Source: CAYXVU01 sp964468725
GTDB taxonomy: Bacteria; Acidobacteriota; Blastocatellia; UBA7656
Direction: 5' to 3'
Length of the DNA stretch: 15,747 nucleotides
Assembly (NCBI GenBank): GCA_964468725.1
Contig: CAYXVU010000144.1
Span: forward strand, 1-15,747
In this document: positions 15,717-15,747 of the stretch, in pieces
Numbering within the stretch: position 1 is the first letter of the stretch
How the letters are laid out: each line of letters opens with the position of its first letter
Notes under the pieces: generated by a model
The model's input: only the letters and a program-made list of their open reading frames with translations
Database searches by the model: none
Told to the model about the DNA's origin: nothing
Translations under genes and position numbers: made by a program

Positions 15717-15744
15717 ATACTAATCTATGAACGGAAGATGGCAA
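15717..15744 (-). promoter_or_regulatory. Possible sigma-70 promoter of the propeller gene
   Basis: On the minus strand TTGCCA (15744-15739, five of six) and TAGTAT (15722-15717, four of six) are 16 bases apart. The start would fall near 15710, about 24 nt before the ATG at 15686. This would place the start of the transcription unit close to the right edge of the window. Confidence 0.45.
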
Positions 15745-15747
15745 AAG

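Noticed and set aside
1..15747. CRISPR array, tRNA/rRNA, transposase or integrase
   Set aside because: No regularly spaced repeats, no recognisable RNA gene and no mobile-element protein motif were seen on either strand.

Overview
The window reads as a piece of an Acidobacteriota draft or metagenome-assembled genome, most likely class Blastocatellia. This is inferred from gene content and style, not from a marker gene. The clues are a TIGR02999-type ECF sigma factor next to a transmembrane Ser/Thr kinase, a secreted S9 peptidase, a PQQ-like propeller protein, a Tat-exported TIM-barrel protein and a DUF4139-type remnant. The DNA is moderately GC-rich. A run of exactly 100 N at 6217-6316 marks a scaffold gap. 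All intact genes are on the minus strand, so biological order runs from right to left. The only plus-strand coding trace is a pseudogene.

Right part (15686 down to 10649): a secreted beta-propeller protein, a small membrane-anchored protein of unknown family, a secreted S9 prolyl-oligopeptidase-like peptidase and a Tat-exported xylose-isomerase-like TIM-barrel protein. The small protein and the peptidase are almost back to back and probably co-transcribed. A promoter-like site lies just upstream of the propeller gene.

Middle part (10621 down to 5530): a consensus-like sigma-70 promoter and a leader of about 180 nt precede a large exported cytochrome with six CXXCH motifs. Its N-terminal part looks like a cytochrome P460 domain, and the gene ends in a terminator whose loop is the stop codon itself. 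Next comes an ATP-grasp enzyme cut by the assembly gap, then a tyrosine-phosphatase-like protein that may be coupled to it.

Left part (5593 down to 1): a well-formed promoter drives a secreted serine hydrolase that keeps the catalytic triad and acidic cluster of alpha-amino-acid ester hydrolases. It ends at a bidirectional terminator shared with the plus-strand DUF4139-like remnant. A YceH (DUF480) protein follows, then an ECF sigma factor and a membrane Ser/Thr kinase that runs off the left edge. These last two look like a signalling operon.

No CRISPR array, tRNA, rRNA, transposase or integrase was recognised. The points most worth following are the P460-multiheme fusion, the sigma factor whose acidic region-2.2 motif is replaced by a threonine-containing stretch beside a kinase, and the ester hydrolase assignment.
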